Assembly: GCA_023078685.1 (NCBI GenBank)
Contig: JALGAS010000005.1
Span: 496,001 to 560,000, forward strand
Reading direction: 5' to 3'
Source of the DNA: Neopestalotiopsis rosae
Taxonomy: Eukaryota; Ascomycota; Sordariomycetes; Amphisphaeriales; Sporocadaceae
Length of the DNA stretch: 64,000 bases
Shown: piece by piece, positions 47,837 to 58,817 of the stretch
Position numbering within the stretch: the stretch's first letter is position 1
How the letters are laid out: each line of letters starts with the position of its first letter
Notes under the pieces: generated by a model
The model's input: only the letters and a program-made list of their open reading frames with translations
The model's database searches: none
Told to the model about the DNA's origin: nothing
Position numbers and translations under genes: made by a program

Positions 47837-48820
47837 ATGAGTCCCGAAATCATGACAGTGTCGGCAGCCAGATCGAAGAACGTTGTTGAGCGCTGCAACG
47901 ACTTATTCCAGACTCCACTCGATGAAATTGGCAACATGATTCGCGTGGAGATCCGCGCACTCGAGAAAGCCCGCGATGACGCTCTACGCAGTAGGATGCA
48001 CGACCAAAAGGACCCGATGACCTTTGTCTATGAGATGAATGACGTCTATCACGAGAGCTCCAAAGCGCTCCTGAGTCTAGTGCGGCCAGAGCTCCACAAG
48101 GCCATTGAGAGTCTCATGGATGAGCTGGATAATGAAACTATGATCAAGGAAACCTTTGGTCCTAGACGATTGTTGACTCCGCCCACACCAACTTCGAGTC
48201 GAAGGAGACTTGGCGCTCCAGCTCCAGCTCCAGCTCCCGAAACCCCAACGCAACCGAGGGCGCCCGTGGCCGAAATGGACAGCGACATGTTTTCACCGAT
48301 GAATAGGGCTCGCTCTGTCACCATGCCTGCCCTTGAGCATCCTCCGGCGCCAAACGGACCGGCCTCGTCTGTCGTTCATCAGAGTCGAGACCAGACGGAT
48401 CGTACCGTCGCGCACACAACACCTCCAGCGCCGGGACCTATCATAACTGCCAGTGCTCAGTCAAAGCGAGCAGGAGCTGATGTGGTTTCCACAACGCCCA
48501 GCAAGAGGGCCAAGACTTCGACTACCACAGAAAAAGCTCCCAAAACCGCAACTCCGTCAAAGAAAACGGCAGCGTCATCATCGACTGCCCCCAAGATGCC
48601 GACATCCCGAGGCAAGAAGACAGCAGCTACTCGCGCTATGCATGCCGACGACGATGATGAGTACCAGCAGTCTCAAACTATATCCGATGCCGAGTTGGAA
48701 GCAGAGTTTCCACCGATCCACGAGATACGCAGCAAAGAACTTGCCCACCGGGCCGCCAAGGGCAAGAATGTCGTGTACGTGGACAAACCTCTCCGGGACG
48801 ACGAGTTTCTCGAGACTTGA
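47837..48820 (+). CDS. Hypothetical nuclear-type protein
   Basis: Single exon, 327 residues; I do not recognise a family. Residues 1-110 are predicted helical and charged (NMIRVEIRALEKARDDALRS, SLMDELDNET), possibly a coiled-coil or interaction domain. Residues 115-270 are Pro/Thr/Ser/Ala-rich and disordered, including an APAPAPAP run, with a candidate nuclear localisation signal in TPSKRAKTS and Lys-rich stretches. The C-terminus is acidic then mixed (ADDDDEYQQS, ELEAEFPPIHEIRSKEL). Codon use with mostly G/C third positions and an uninterrupted frame support a real gene. Composition suggests a chromatin-associated or kinetochore-like protein, but that is speculation. Confidence 0.75.
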   Translation: MSPEIMTVSAARSKNVVERCNDLFQTPLDEIGNMIRVEIRALEKARDDALRSRMHDQKDPMTFVYEMNDVYHESSKALLSLVRPELHKAIESLMDELDNETMIKETFGPRRLLTPPTPTSSRRRLGAPAPAPAPETPTQPRAPVAEMDSDMFSPMNRARSVTMPALEHPPAPNGPASSVVHQSRDQTDRTVAHTTPPAPGPIITASAQSKRAGADVVSTTPSKRAKTSTTTEKAPKTATPSKKTAASSSTAPKMPTSRGKKTAATRAMHADDDDEYQQSQTISDAELEAEFPPIHEIRSKELAHRAAKGKNVVYVDKPLRDDEFLET

Positions 48821-50711
48821 CAATGCAGCTGGCGTACCTACATGAAGAGCCGATCGTCTGATTTGCCTTGAATAATCCGCTCCGATGGATGGAAATATGG
48901 ACTTCTTCTTATTTCCGAACTCTTCGTCGGAGAATTCCAAAAAGCCTGGATGGAGCCATCAGGGTCCTGCGGAGTGCCGCTTTTGATCGCTGCCGTATGG
49001 GTCCGCCCGCGAGTTGCCGAGGCTACATATGGTGTGATTACTGTGTCGTATCGTATTGTATGATTATTGATTGAGATGTTACTTTTTAAGCTCCCCTTCG
49101 GCATTTTGTTTAGGATGAGCAGCCAGCACCGCGAATTTGTTGGGATACGAGATTATTGTGCTTGGGCATTTCACATCTCTCTATGTAGATAGCCTGTATG
49201 TCGCTCGGAATTGATTCACAGTCTTTACTTTTTTTTTTATCAAAAAGCCTGATTCCCATACATGTTTGGTTTATTCCCTCTGCATGAGCAAGTTCCCCAC
49301 CAACTTGAATGGGTATTAATATGTTGTGTGACATGGTAAGTGTCGTGCCCAATATTCGCAGCTTGTTGAAAAGCCTGCATAATATCAAGGCATCACTTGC
49401 TTTCAATGCTTTGAGCAACCTGTCAAACGAACAGAAAATCTTGGGCAATCAAGTGGTAATCATTTATTTGCTCGGTATCGTGAATCAGAGGACAGGACTT
49501 GGTCGATTACGTATGAGCACCATGACTAAGCCGCTATGGAGGAATGATGAACGGGATCCGCGTGGTCAGACATCTACGGTGCGGAACTAGAGATCTAGGT
49601 CTGACAAAGGAAATCGTGTAGTATAAGGGCGGCTTATTGAAACCAGATCCCCGAGCGATGCCAGATTGCTGCGTCACGCTCAAAAAGCTTGTCTTCCATC
49701 CCGCTGCGTACATGTGTAAGCCCGGCGGCTTTGGTAGCGGCCGCTAAAACCGGGGGTCCTGGGGACTTCGGAGTCTAGGGAACATCGCCTCGAATCCCGC
49801 CGCTCGGTGGTTCCACGGCCACAAGCAGCGATGGATGGACTTGTCCTCTCTCTGAGTAGTGCTAACGTAAGACACGACGGTTCGAAACTCTCTGGTTCGG
49901 TTGGGCTTAGGCGTGGTTTACTACACTTGCAAAGTGCCACTAAGTGCATCATCGTCATGTCAGATATTCCATACTTTTCTGACATTTGTCTATGGCGAAA
50001 ATCTAGCATCTTTCTCTGGCCAGCTGACAATGGTATCTCCTGCGTAGGTAATCACGGCAGATGGATTCTGTAGGGAGGGCTAGATGAGCCCTACAAGATG
50101 CAACCCAAGCCACCAGTGCCAAAGCTAAGCTTTTTCCCGACCGTTTTAGTGCTCAACCAAGCGGCCTTCTCATCTTCTCCGAAATGCTTGTCTCCTGAAG
50201 CCGGCGGGGATCCTGTGGCAGCTAAGACCTAGTCATGTATAGACGTGGAGCACAACGTGGAGCCATCATGCCGTCCTGCAGCAAAATGGGATGGAGCGAT
50301 TAAATGGGCATCTGCCATCAACCACCCAACGGACGACATCATTGGCCGCTACTATAGTATGCCCCCGTTGTATCCTTCCTAGGGTAGCAGCTGGTCAACG
50401 TAAACCGTCAAGGATGCTTCGGGTAGCTCGTTGTCGCAGAAAATGGGCGGATGGCGAAAGTAGCGAGAAAGACCGAAAACCGTTTTGACCGTGCCAGGTT
50501 GGGAAATTCTGATAAGAACGGGAGCACATCCAGGGCCTCGACGTTGGAAAATGTTTCTACACATGTTGTATATCGCCCGTCCTTTCAAAGAACCAAGGAC
50601 TACTGAAGTCTTGTATAATCCTCTTCATTAGCCAGTCATATCCATTGTCATCATTCCGCCAAGCATCTCTATACTCATTTATAATCAGAATCCCTGTGAC
50701 CTATACCCAAC
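48821..50711. other. 1.9 kb spacer, no gene seen
   Basis: Between the orphan gene and the megasynthase gene. Small ORFs in several frames without motifs. The right-hand few hundred bases must hold the megasynthase promoter. Confidence 0.4.
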
Positions 50712-53700
50712 ATGTCAAATCTGAGCGAGGCCTATGGAGGGCCTCTGCCCGCGACCATTCGCACCTTGAGAGAAATGTTCTTAGAGACGGTGAACCAGTA
50801 CCCGGACCAACTGGCCCTCGCAGCCGTCCACCAGCCTGCAGATCTCTACCAGATTGAAAGTACACCACTAGACGATGACGACTATCGTCGGAATCCGTAT
50901 TTGCGATGGTCATATTCAGCTCTGGACACGGCCATACAGAGATGCATGGCAGGTCTACGGGCACATGGTCTCAAGCCAGGCATGTCACTCTTTACATTCA
51001 ATGCTAACGGTGCTGAGCATCTGCTCACACAGTAAGTCACTCTGATACGCAAGCAGAGCATCGTTGGAGCGGGCCGCTAATGGTTAAATAGCTATGCAAC
51101 TTCGGAAATTGGTGCGGTATTTGTACCCATCAACCCCAGAAACCTAGCAAATAAGGAAGAAGTCCTACACATGATCAAGACGGCGCGTTCCGTAGTACCA
51201 GGCAAAGGATCAGTCGTGGTGACATCGAGTCCGGATCTGATCAAACCGCTCGAGGAGCTTGGAGCGTTCCAGGATAGCATCAGAATCGTCGTTGCCGCCC
51301 CGGCCGATAGCCAAGGATGGACGCCGTTCGAGGAGATCATGAAGGCGCCGCTGACCAATGGCGTCAAAACCAATGGCATCAAATCGAATGGCGTCGAGAC
51401 CAACGGCGACCACGCAAAAGACAACGACAAGCTGCAAGACAGCTACGTCATGTTCACGAGCGGCACCACGTCCATGCCAAAGGGCTGCTTCCGCAAGTGG
51501 CCCGAGTCCAACATGAACATTGAGTCCTGGCGGTCCAAGGCCGAGGATGTCAAGATGATGCCGGGCGACCGCGTCTGCGGCGTCATGCCCAACAACCACG
51601 CCATGGGCCACCTCTGGCTGCCCGTGACCTATTCGCTGGGCGGCGCCATGGTGTACCCCGGCCCGACGTTCCAGCCCGACGTCATGCTCAAGACGCTGTA
51701 CCGGGAGAAGATTGCACAGACCGTGCTCGTGCCCACCATGATGTTTGCCCTCATTGGACTGAAGTCGTCGACGTCGTACAAGCTCGACCATCTCAAGTCG
51801 GTCATGTTTGGCGGTTCCGTGCTGAGTCCCGACATCTTAAAGTCGTGCGTCGAAGAGCTCGGAACCCAGGGCGTCGAGAATGGCTACGGAATGACAGAGG
51901 GCGTCATTGTCCGATCGCTGTCGCAGGGTGACCCAATGTCCATCGTCGACGGGAGCGAGGTGTCGTGCGGATGGGTTATTCCCGGCCAGTACATTAGAAT
52001 CGTGGACCCCGATACCAATGAGGTCCTCCCGCGCAACGCGCTGGGCGAGCTTCATGCTTCGGCGCCCGTGATCCAGCGCTACATAAACAATGCTGGTAGC
52101 GACAGCTTTTATTCCGACGCCGAGGGACGGGAATGGTTCAAGACTGGCGACCAGGCCCGCATGGACGAAAAGGGCCGTACCTTTATCACAGGCCGCTACA
52201 AGGACATGTAAGTTCTTGTGTCATGGTGTTGACTCGGGTTTCCCCCGGCCATACTGGCTGAGCAGCTGCTAACTCAAAACAGGATCATCCGAGGTGGAGA
52301 GAACATGTCACCTGCAGCCATAGAAGCAGCCATTGCAAAGGATCCCAAGCTTGCTACCATGCTTCCGCAGGTAGTCGGTGCGCCCGACGCCGTTGCGGGT
52401 GAAGTGCCCATCGCAGTATTGCTGGGCAAAGTTGATGCTGACGTGCGGCAACGAGTTCAAGACGCCGTCATCAAGGACATGGGCAACATCTACGTGCCAG
52501 AAGACGTCATTTCATTGCAGGACATGGGCGTGACCGACTATCCCCGTACCATGGCTGGCAAGATTCAAAAGGCCAAGCTATCAGCCTTGGTCAAGAAGTA
52601 CAGGGCTGCGCAGGATTCTGGTCCGGCCACAATGGACGATTCGCGTCTCGCTGATGAAGTTCGAGATATCTGGGCCAAGGCTGTCGGATTAGAACCCAGC
52701 AAGCTTTCGCTGGACGCGCAGATTGGCGAATTTGCAGACAGCATCACCGTCATGAGAGTCAGAGATACTGTGAGGAGAAAGACTGGAAAGACGCTCTCTC
52801 TCATTGAAATGACCAAGGCTGGCACCATTTCTGGGCAAATTGAATTGTTGAAGCAACAGAATGATGGGTCCCGGAGAAAAGAAAACAAGCGCGAGATCAG
52901 GGCGGGGCCGCCGGGTGTCGAGGACATGGCTCATCTCATCGAGGAACCCGAACTATACGAGTCCACAAAGAAGCTCATTGTTGACACTATATCTCCGCTC
53001 GGACTTGACTGGAATGACGTTGAGGATGTCGTTCCTGCTTACGACTTTGCCAATATGATGCTCGAAAATGGACTATTCCACAGCTGGGCTTTCAAGTTTG
53101 CCATGATCTCCACAAAAGCAGACAAGACGGTAAGACTACTTGTATTTCACGGTCTATTGACGTTCCACTAATATGCAGCAGCAACTTCGGAAAGCCCTCG
53201 AGACTAGTTTCAAAAACAACAGAATTGTGGCATCGTTTATTGTGAGCGACAAGGCAGCGTTGGGCTCTACTGATGCCCTCCATGTTCTCATGCGTCAAAA
53301 CGACAAGTTCTTTGACAAGATCTTTCGAGACTGTGGCAAGGTCAAGTCTTCGGAAGAGCTCCGCGCCAAGTCGCTCGATTACCGGGATCAAGTCGCTTAC
53401 CCAGGCCCTCTGGTCCGCATCGATTTGTATGAGGTTGAGGAAACGGGCACATGTGGTGCCATTATGAATGTTGACCACGCCGTGATTGATGCGTCAACGG
53501 GCCTGATATGGAGATCAGACTTTGACAAGTCCTTTGAAGGCACTCCGTCGCTATCCGAACATATTGACTACAAGCTCTGGGCCGATTCCTATTTCAATCA
53601 GCGGACTTCCGCCGAGGCTCGGGCGGCCGTCAAATGGCACGTCCAGCGTCTCAAGGACATTGGTCAACACCGGACGGCGCTCTGGCCGCCTTACTTCATG

Positions 53701-54435
53701 CCAAATGATGCCCAAGAATACACGGTCAAGAGCTTTGAAGAAGACGCCATGCACTACAGCTTCGAGGCCCCGGCGATCCTCGAGTTCCGGCGTCTGCACC
53801 CCAAAATCACGGCAACGGTGGTAGCCAAGACGGCGTTTGCCCTTTTCCTTGCCAACCGTACCGGCCACTCCCACGCACTATTTGCAAACTACGAGGCGGC
53901 ACGAACCACTTTCCCCTTCCTTCCAAAGATACTCGAGGCCACCGGCCAGTTCGAGGCGACGGACGTTTCGGGCCCTACGATGCAAGCCGTCATGAACGCA
54001 GTCGAGTACAGGGCCGAGGAGACGGTGCTCGAGTTCCTAGAGAGAATGCAGCAGGACCAGCGCGACCTCACGGCACACGCCCCGGCTCCCCTCCGCCAGA
54101 TCATGTCCGCGCTCGGCAGCGCCGGCGACATGATTCCCGAAATCATTGGCCACTGCAGCTTCAACTGGGTGCCGGGCATGGGCGCTTATGGGACGAACCC
54201 GAACCAGAACTTTGAGACCATTAGCGCCATTGTGAGAGTCCGCCAGGGATTGTCTTCCAACTTTGGTCTGGGAGGTCCCGATGGCACCACCTTCTTTATC
54301 GATCTCAGAAGCGTACACTTTGATATGGACGGACTGCGGCAGGTGGGAGTTGAAATTGAGAAGATCACCCAGTGGCTACTGAGCAAGGAGAATTGGTCTG
54401 CCGCTGTGAGTGGGCACAGAGAAGCGCTTCAATAA
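50712..54435 (+). CDS. Acyl-ligase/carrier/condensation megasynthase (A-T-C, NRPS-like)
   Basis: Three-domain NRPS-like enzyme of 1,179 residues. Exons 50712..51031, 51092..52207, 52283..53129 and 53179..54435. Adenylation domain about residues 20-590: P-loop TSGTTSMPKG (229-238, Ser where Gly is usual), NGYGMTE, TGDQARMDEKG, GRYKDMIIRGGEN and AGKIQKAK. These read more like an acyl-CoA/acyl-AMP ligase than an amino-acid A domain. Carrier domain: EFADSITVMRVRD with Ser632 as phosphopantetheine site. C-terminal condensation domain: NVDHAVIDA with His861 and Asp865 of the HHxxxDG motif (the first His is Asp). So an acid is activated, loaded and joined to an amine or alcohol acceptor. A short Asn-Gly-rich repeat sits in the A domain (about 195-215). 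Likely partner: the adjacent FAD monooxygenase. Confidence 0.9.
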
Positions 54436-54978
54436 GCTTCTTGTTTGTTTTATCATGCATATCGAAACGTGGATTGAAATTGATTAGCGGTTGCTTGTGG
54501 CGATATGTATTGATTACTATTTAAATAGTGCCAGTTACGACACTATAGGTAGCAATGGAAAAACATAACAATCTTCTTATTTCCTTGAGTAGCAACGATT
54601 AAAGTTCATGCAATGCGTGTGTCCTGTCAATATAACAACACATTTGGTGCATGCTGGACCCAGAAGACGAGGATAGTTGAAATTGGTATGAGATTGCGGA
54701 GGGTGGACTCACTACAGCCTGAATACGGTACGAGTGACGTCAGGTGCCGCACTGAAAGCCGCATCTGCACCCAACCCAATTATTCATAATGTGAGGAGAG
54801 AGGTGGAGATTCAAAGGCATCGTCTATTGTCGTCATATATTTCGGAGCAGCATTAAGCTGTGAAAATCGACACGCAATATTCAATTCAACTTCTTTATCA
54901 ATCTTTTGGCTACAGGTGCGAAGATCACCAAGTGCGGCTAGTTTACTGTTCACTGCTTATAGTGCCCGAGTATACAAA
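54436..54978. other. Spacer between megasynthase and FAD monooxygenase
   Basis: 543 bp between two genes in the same direction; it should contain the promoter of the monooxygenase. No gene seen. Confidence 0.4.
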
Positions 54979-56480
54979 ATGACTACAGACGCTGCCAAGT
55001 CCGAGAAGCTCCACTTCATCATTGTAGGTTTGCCCTGTCCATGATTTCCTCGTCCAATGAACACCACAAGTATGAAAAGAGAAAACAGCGGCTAAAATGT
55101 CCTCAGGTCGGTGGTTCTCTGGGCGGGCTGGCCACTGGGCTGGCGCTCAAGGCGATCGGTCATGACACAACCATTCTCGAGCGCAACCGCACGCCCGTTC
55201 TGGAGCAGCAGGGCGCGGGTATAGTCGCTGGCGGTGATACCCTGGCGTTCTTCAAGCGATACAACCGGTGTGATCGTCCCATCGCAGTGACTTCGCACCG
55301 GCGGCAATACCTTGACAAGGCTGGCGAGGTCGTCCACAAGGAGGACATGGACCAAAACATGACATCGGTGAGTTGCAACGCTCGAGTGGAGAATGGAATG
55401 GTCCAGTACCCAATGAAACAGATCTGCCATAGCTGCTGCCAAAGCTCCAAGGATAGAATCGGGTGACATGGCTAATCATATAACACGCAGTGGGACTTGG
55501 CATATTTCATCATGCGGGCAAACTACGATCAAGTCAAGAGCGAGCATTGCGAACCTGCAGCACTCTTACCCGCCCACGGCAAGGCGGTCCACTGGCATGA
55601 TCACAACGTCACTGACATCAAAAAAGAGGGTGACCAAGTAAGAGTCTATTATAAGACCAGCACAGGTCAGGATGGCAGTATAACCGGTGACATGGTCATT
55701 GGCGCCGACGGTCCCAGCTCAACGGTGCGAGCTTTGGTGGAACCAAATGTCCAACGAACTTATGCGGGCTACTGCGCTCTTAGAGGTACCATTCCAGAAG
55801 ACGACGTGAGCCCGGCTACGAGAGAGGCTTTCAGTCAACGCTTCACCTTCTTTCACGGCCCGGGAGTTCAGATTCTTGCATACTTGATACCGGGCGAGAA
55901 CGGCACCGTCGAGCCTGGCAAGCGCCTGATCAACTTTGTCTACTACACCAACTTTCCCGAGGGATCCAAAGAGCTCGAAGAGATTATGACGGACAAGCAC
56001 GGCAAGCGGCGACCCATTACGATGCCACCGGGGATGGTTGATCCGGAGGCGTGGGAGAAGCAGCGACAAATGGCAGCCGAGCGCCTGCCGCCTCAGTTTG
56101 CCGAGATTGTCCGCGGAACCCAGAAGCCCTTTGTACAGGCAGTCACGGACGTCATTAGCCCACAAAACGAGTTCATGGATGGAAAGCTCGTGCTGATTGG
56201 CGATGCGCTGGCTGGGTTTCGACCGCATACCGTGGCATCCACTTCTCAGGCAGCCTTTGGCGCCATGATCTTTGCCGACTATATCGAGGGCAAGGTCTCA
56301 AAGGAACAGTGGAAGAAAGAGACATTGGGTTTTGCCCGGTTCATCCAGAAGAGAGGTGTCGACATGGGGATTCACTCGCAGCACCAGGATCTCCCGCTCG
56401 AGGATCACATACGGGATCGAAATATTGCGTCTACGCCAAGGGAAAAAGAAGTCTACCCTGACTGGGCGACGGCAATATGA
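54979..56480 (+). CDS. FAD-dependent aromatic-hydroxylase-type monooxygenase
   Basis: Class A flavoprotein monooxygenase (salicylate/p-hydroxybenzoate hydroxylase fold) of 431 residues that uses NAD(P)H and oxygen to hydroxylate or epoxidise an aromatic or unsaturated ring. Exons 54979..55023, 55107..55367 and 55491..56480; the first exon encodes only 15 residues, ending inside the first FAD strand. FAD motifs: FIIVGGSLGGLATGLAL (GxGxxG at 17-22), VIGADGPSS (173-178, DG motif), and LIGDALAGFRPH (Gly339-Asp340, GD motif). Same strand and just downstream of the A-T-C megasynthase. In fumiquinazoline biosynthesis a flavin monooxygenase of this class and a single-module A-T-C synthetase act in sequence on an indole (established precedent); a comparable pairing here is inference. 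Confidence 0.9.
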
Positions 56481-57164
56481 GCGTCGTTAAGGTAAATAAT
56501 GACTAGTTACCGGCCGGGGCCTGATATCCATCATTCTATGCATTTTGATCAGACATAGGTGAATGATACGACAAATATAAGCCTTGTGAAGAGAATGGTA
56601 TCGTCCAACCACCATGTGACATACTCGGATTTTTATAAAGACGAACAGAATGCAGGTATTCATAACCTGGTCCAAGAACTGAGATGCGAAGCATCAGTCC
56701 GAATCGTCAAATCAAATGGGTCTGATGGATGTGGAGTTGGTGCAGGCAGACGCAGCGCCGGACTCAATCTAGCCCCTTAGATCCTTCGGTGTTTTCAATA
56801 TGTAGGCCAGGCACCAGGGATGCCTTCAGCCCCGAGCAGCCTCTAAGGGCGTTAGTGGTTTAGGTTACCTGTAAGCTTAAGCGAGCCCCTGCAGTGAGCA
56901 ATTTCGGTACCGGTCCCGACGGGCTCTAGGCCGCCCCCTAGGTCATGCTCAATCCAACAATCATGAGCGCCGGCGCCAATAATCAAAGCACGACAAAAAA
57001 TTCCAGTTGAATTAAACCTGACATCTTTCACATTCCTACCTTTCTTGATTTGTCCTTTTGACTCTCTTTCAATCTTGTACACTCGTTCGTTGTCAGTATT
57101 GACATTCAATTCATTCGTTACAACAGAAGATATACTCTTCAAATCCATCCCACACATCAATAAT
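56481..57164. other. Spacer upstream of the GPI-protein-like gene
   Basis: 684 bp, with CT-rich sequence just before the next start. I looked here for an exon encoding a signal peptide and found none with usable splice sites. Confidence 0.4.
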
Positions 57165-57797
57165 ATGACTACTGCAACACAATCTGTCACGAGCGTCCTG
57201 CTCTTTGACACGGACCCGCAGACCCTCGTGGCCGAGGTCCTCGGAGCCGATGCCACGGCAACCACATTCCTACTCAACTGTCCTCCAGGAACCGACAGCA
57301 ACGACTGCGGAACCTACGATGAGACGGTGATTGTCGGACCCTGGGCCAAGCCCACGCCACCCCCAGATGCCTCCACGGGCGTGTACGACCTGGAGGTCAA
57401 CATGGGCACCGAGTGGTTCTTCCACCTGCACTGCGACATGACCGAGACGGTCCCCATCGACTGCACCACCACCAACATCAACGGCAACAACGACGGCACC
57501 CCCACCGCCACCATCACTTTTGCCACGAGCGACTATGGCGATTATTCCATGGCCTGGGCCCCCGTCACCATCACCTCAGGTCTGGAGAAGCTGGCCAGCG
57601 CCACCGGCACCGCCGACAGCTCGGCTTCTGGTACCGCTGCCACCACTACTGGCAGCGGCTCCGTCACCTCCGTCTCTGGCACCTCGACTGCTGCTTCCAC
57701 AACGGCATCTGCCACTAACGCGGCCATGCTTGGCCGTGGCGAGCCATTGGGAGGTCTGGCACTTGCTGGGCTGGCGCTTGCCTGGCTGTTGCGATAG
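57165..57797 (+). CDS. GPI-anchored cell-wall-protein-like, no signal peptide seen
   Basis: Single exon, 210 residues. The body (SVLLFDTDPQTLVAEVLGADA, then NCPPGTDSNDCGTY) resembles small fungal GPI-anchored wall proteins with paired Cys and a Ser/Thr/Ala-rich stalk (about residues 145-190). The C-terminus GGLALAGLALAWLLR is a GPI-signal-like hydrophobic tail preceded by small residues. The first ATG (57165) gives MTTATQSVTSVLL, which has no hydrophobic signal peptide, unlike relatives that begin with one. Either an upstream exon was missed, the signal was lost, or the protein is not exported. The frame is open upstream to about 57045 but without an ATG. Confidence 0.65.
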   Translation: MTTATQSVTSVLLFDTDPQTLVAEVLGADATATTFLLNCPPGTDSNDCGTYDETVIVGPWAKPTPPPDASTGVYDLEVNMGTEWFFHLHCDMTETVPIDCTTTNINGNNDGTPTATITFATSDYGDYSMAWAPVTITSGLEKLASATGTADSSASGTAATTTGSGSVTSVSGTSTAASTTASATNAAMLGRGEPLGGLALAGLALAWLLR

Positions 57798-58817
57798 ACC
57801 ATTCACGTCAATTCTTAGTATTGACTCGTCATTAAATAATATATTAATGCATATTAGTACAAGAATCATGTACTCCATTCTGTACAATCATTATGACTCG
57901 TGATGTCTACATTGACGGCGGTCCTGTGTATTCCAGAGTACCCAAGAAAAGGGTTCATATGAGGGGCTTGTACTTCAAGAATGGTATGATCGTTTCCTAG
58001 TTGTGAACCATGTAAAGAAATTTTCCTGGATTATTGAAGAGGAAATACAACGCGGCACCTAATTGTTGAAAGTATTGAGAAACTGACACTCGAAGATCGG
58101 CTCCAAAAGTTAGTCAACGAAGCAGGCATTGTTACTCGACGTGTTTTGGTCCGCCACGGTCTCAGCCAACAACATTCAAGTTCTCCATCAATAAGAAAGA
58201 GAGGGGGAAAAAGAGAAATTACAGTAAGTGCGGTCCACAGTCTAGCTGATTTGCATTGATCTCCTACAGGCAAGCGTCCGAGTCAAAGGCCGGCAAGTCT
58301 TGGATCTCAAGCGCTTTCGTCCTCCAATACTGAATGCATAGAACTCCGACCCCGATATCCCCGTAGTCACTCTAGTGCAGATTATTGCCTCATTAGTTTT
58401 GGGGCGATTATGGCGCTGCAACTTGCATTGCTTGGCCGGGGCTTTCGCTCAACGTACGTTGAAAATAGCAAGAAACGCCAATATTGACTGCAGTGTGATT
58501 CCTCTGTCCAATCAAAACCGTACGTAGCGTGGCAGTCAAAATAGTCTTGCAGCTCTTTGGTCTCGGCGCTGCACAATGTACTCCTGAAAAAGATAGGATC
58601 TGCAGTAAACTACAACATGGACACTGCCACCTCTGGCACGTTCGGTGACAGTAACTGTCAGCCTCGTAGGCACAATTATGCCATCGAGATTGATTTATCC
58701 TGCTAATTCCCACTAAGGTGCCTGATATAAGTGCCTTGGTGCTTTACTACAACCTGCACCATGAATAGATCACGCTACATTATATGCCTATGCGAATAGT
58801 AGTATCATGCAACGAAC
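57798..58817. other. 1 kb spacer, no gene seen
   Basis: 3' flank of the GPI-like gene and promoter of the DUF3176 gene. No feature recognised. Confidence 0.4.

Noticed and set aside
51210..51791. 193-residue minus-strand ORF
   Set aside because: Antisense shadow of the adenylation domain; His/Arg/Gly-rich text without motif.
55719..56228. 169-residue minus-strand ORF
   Set aside because: Antisense to the FAD monooxygenase exon.
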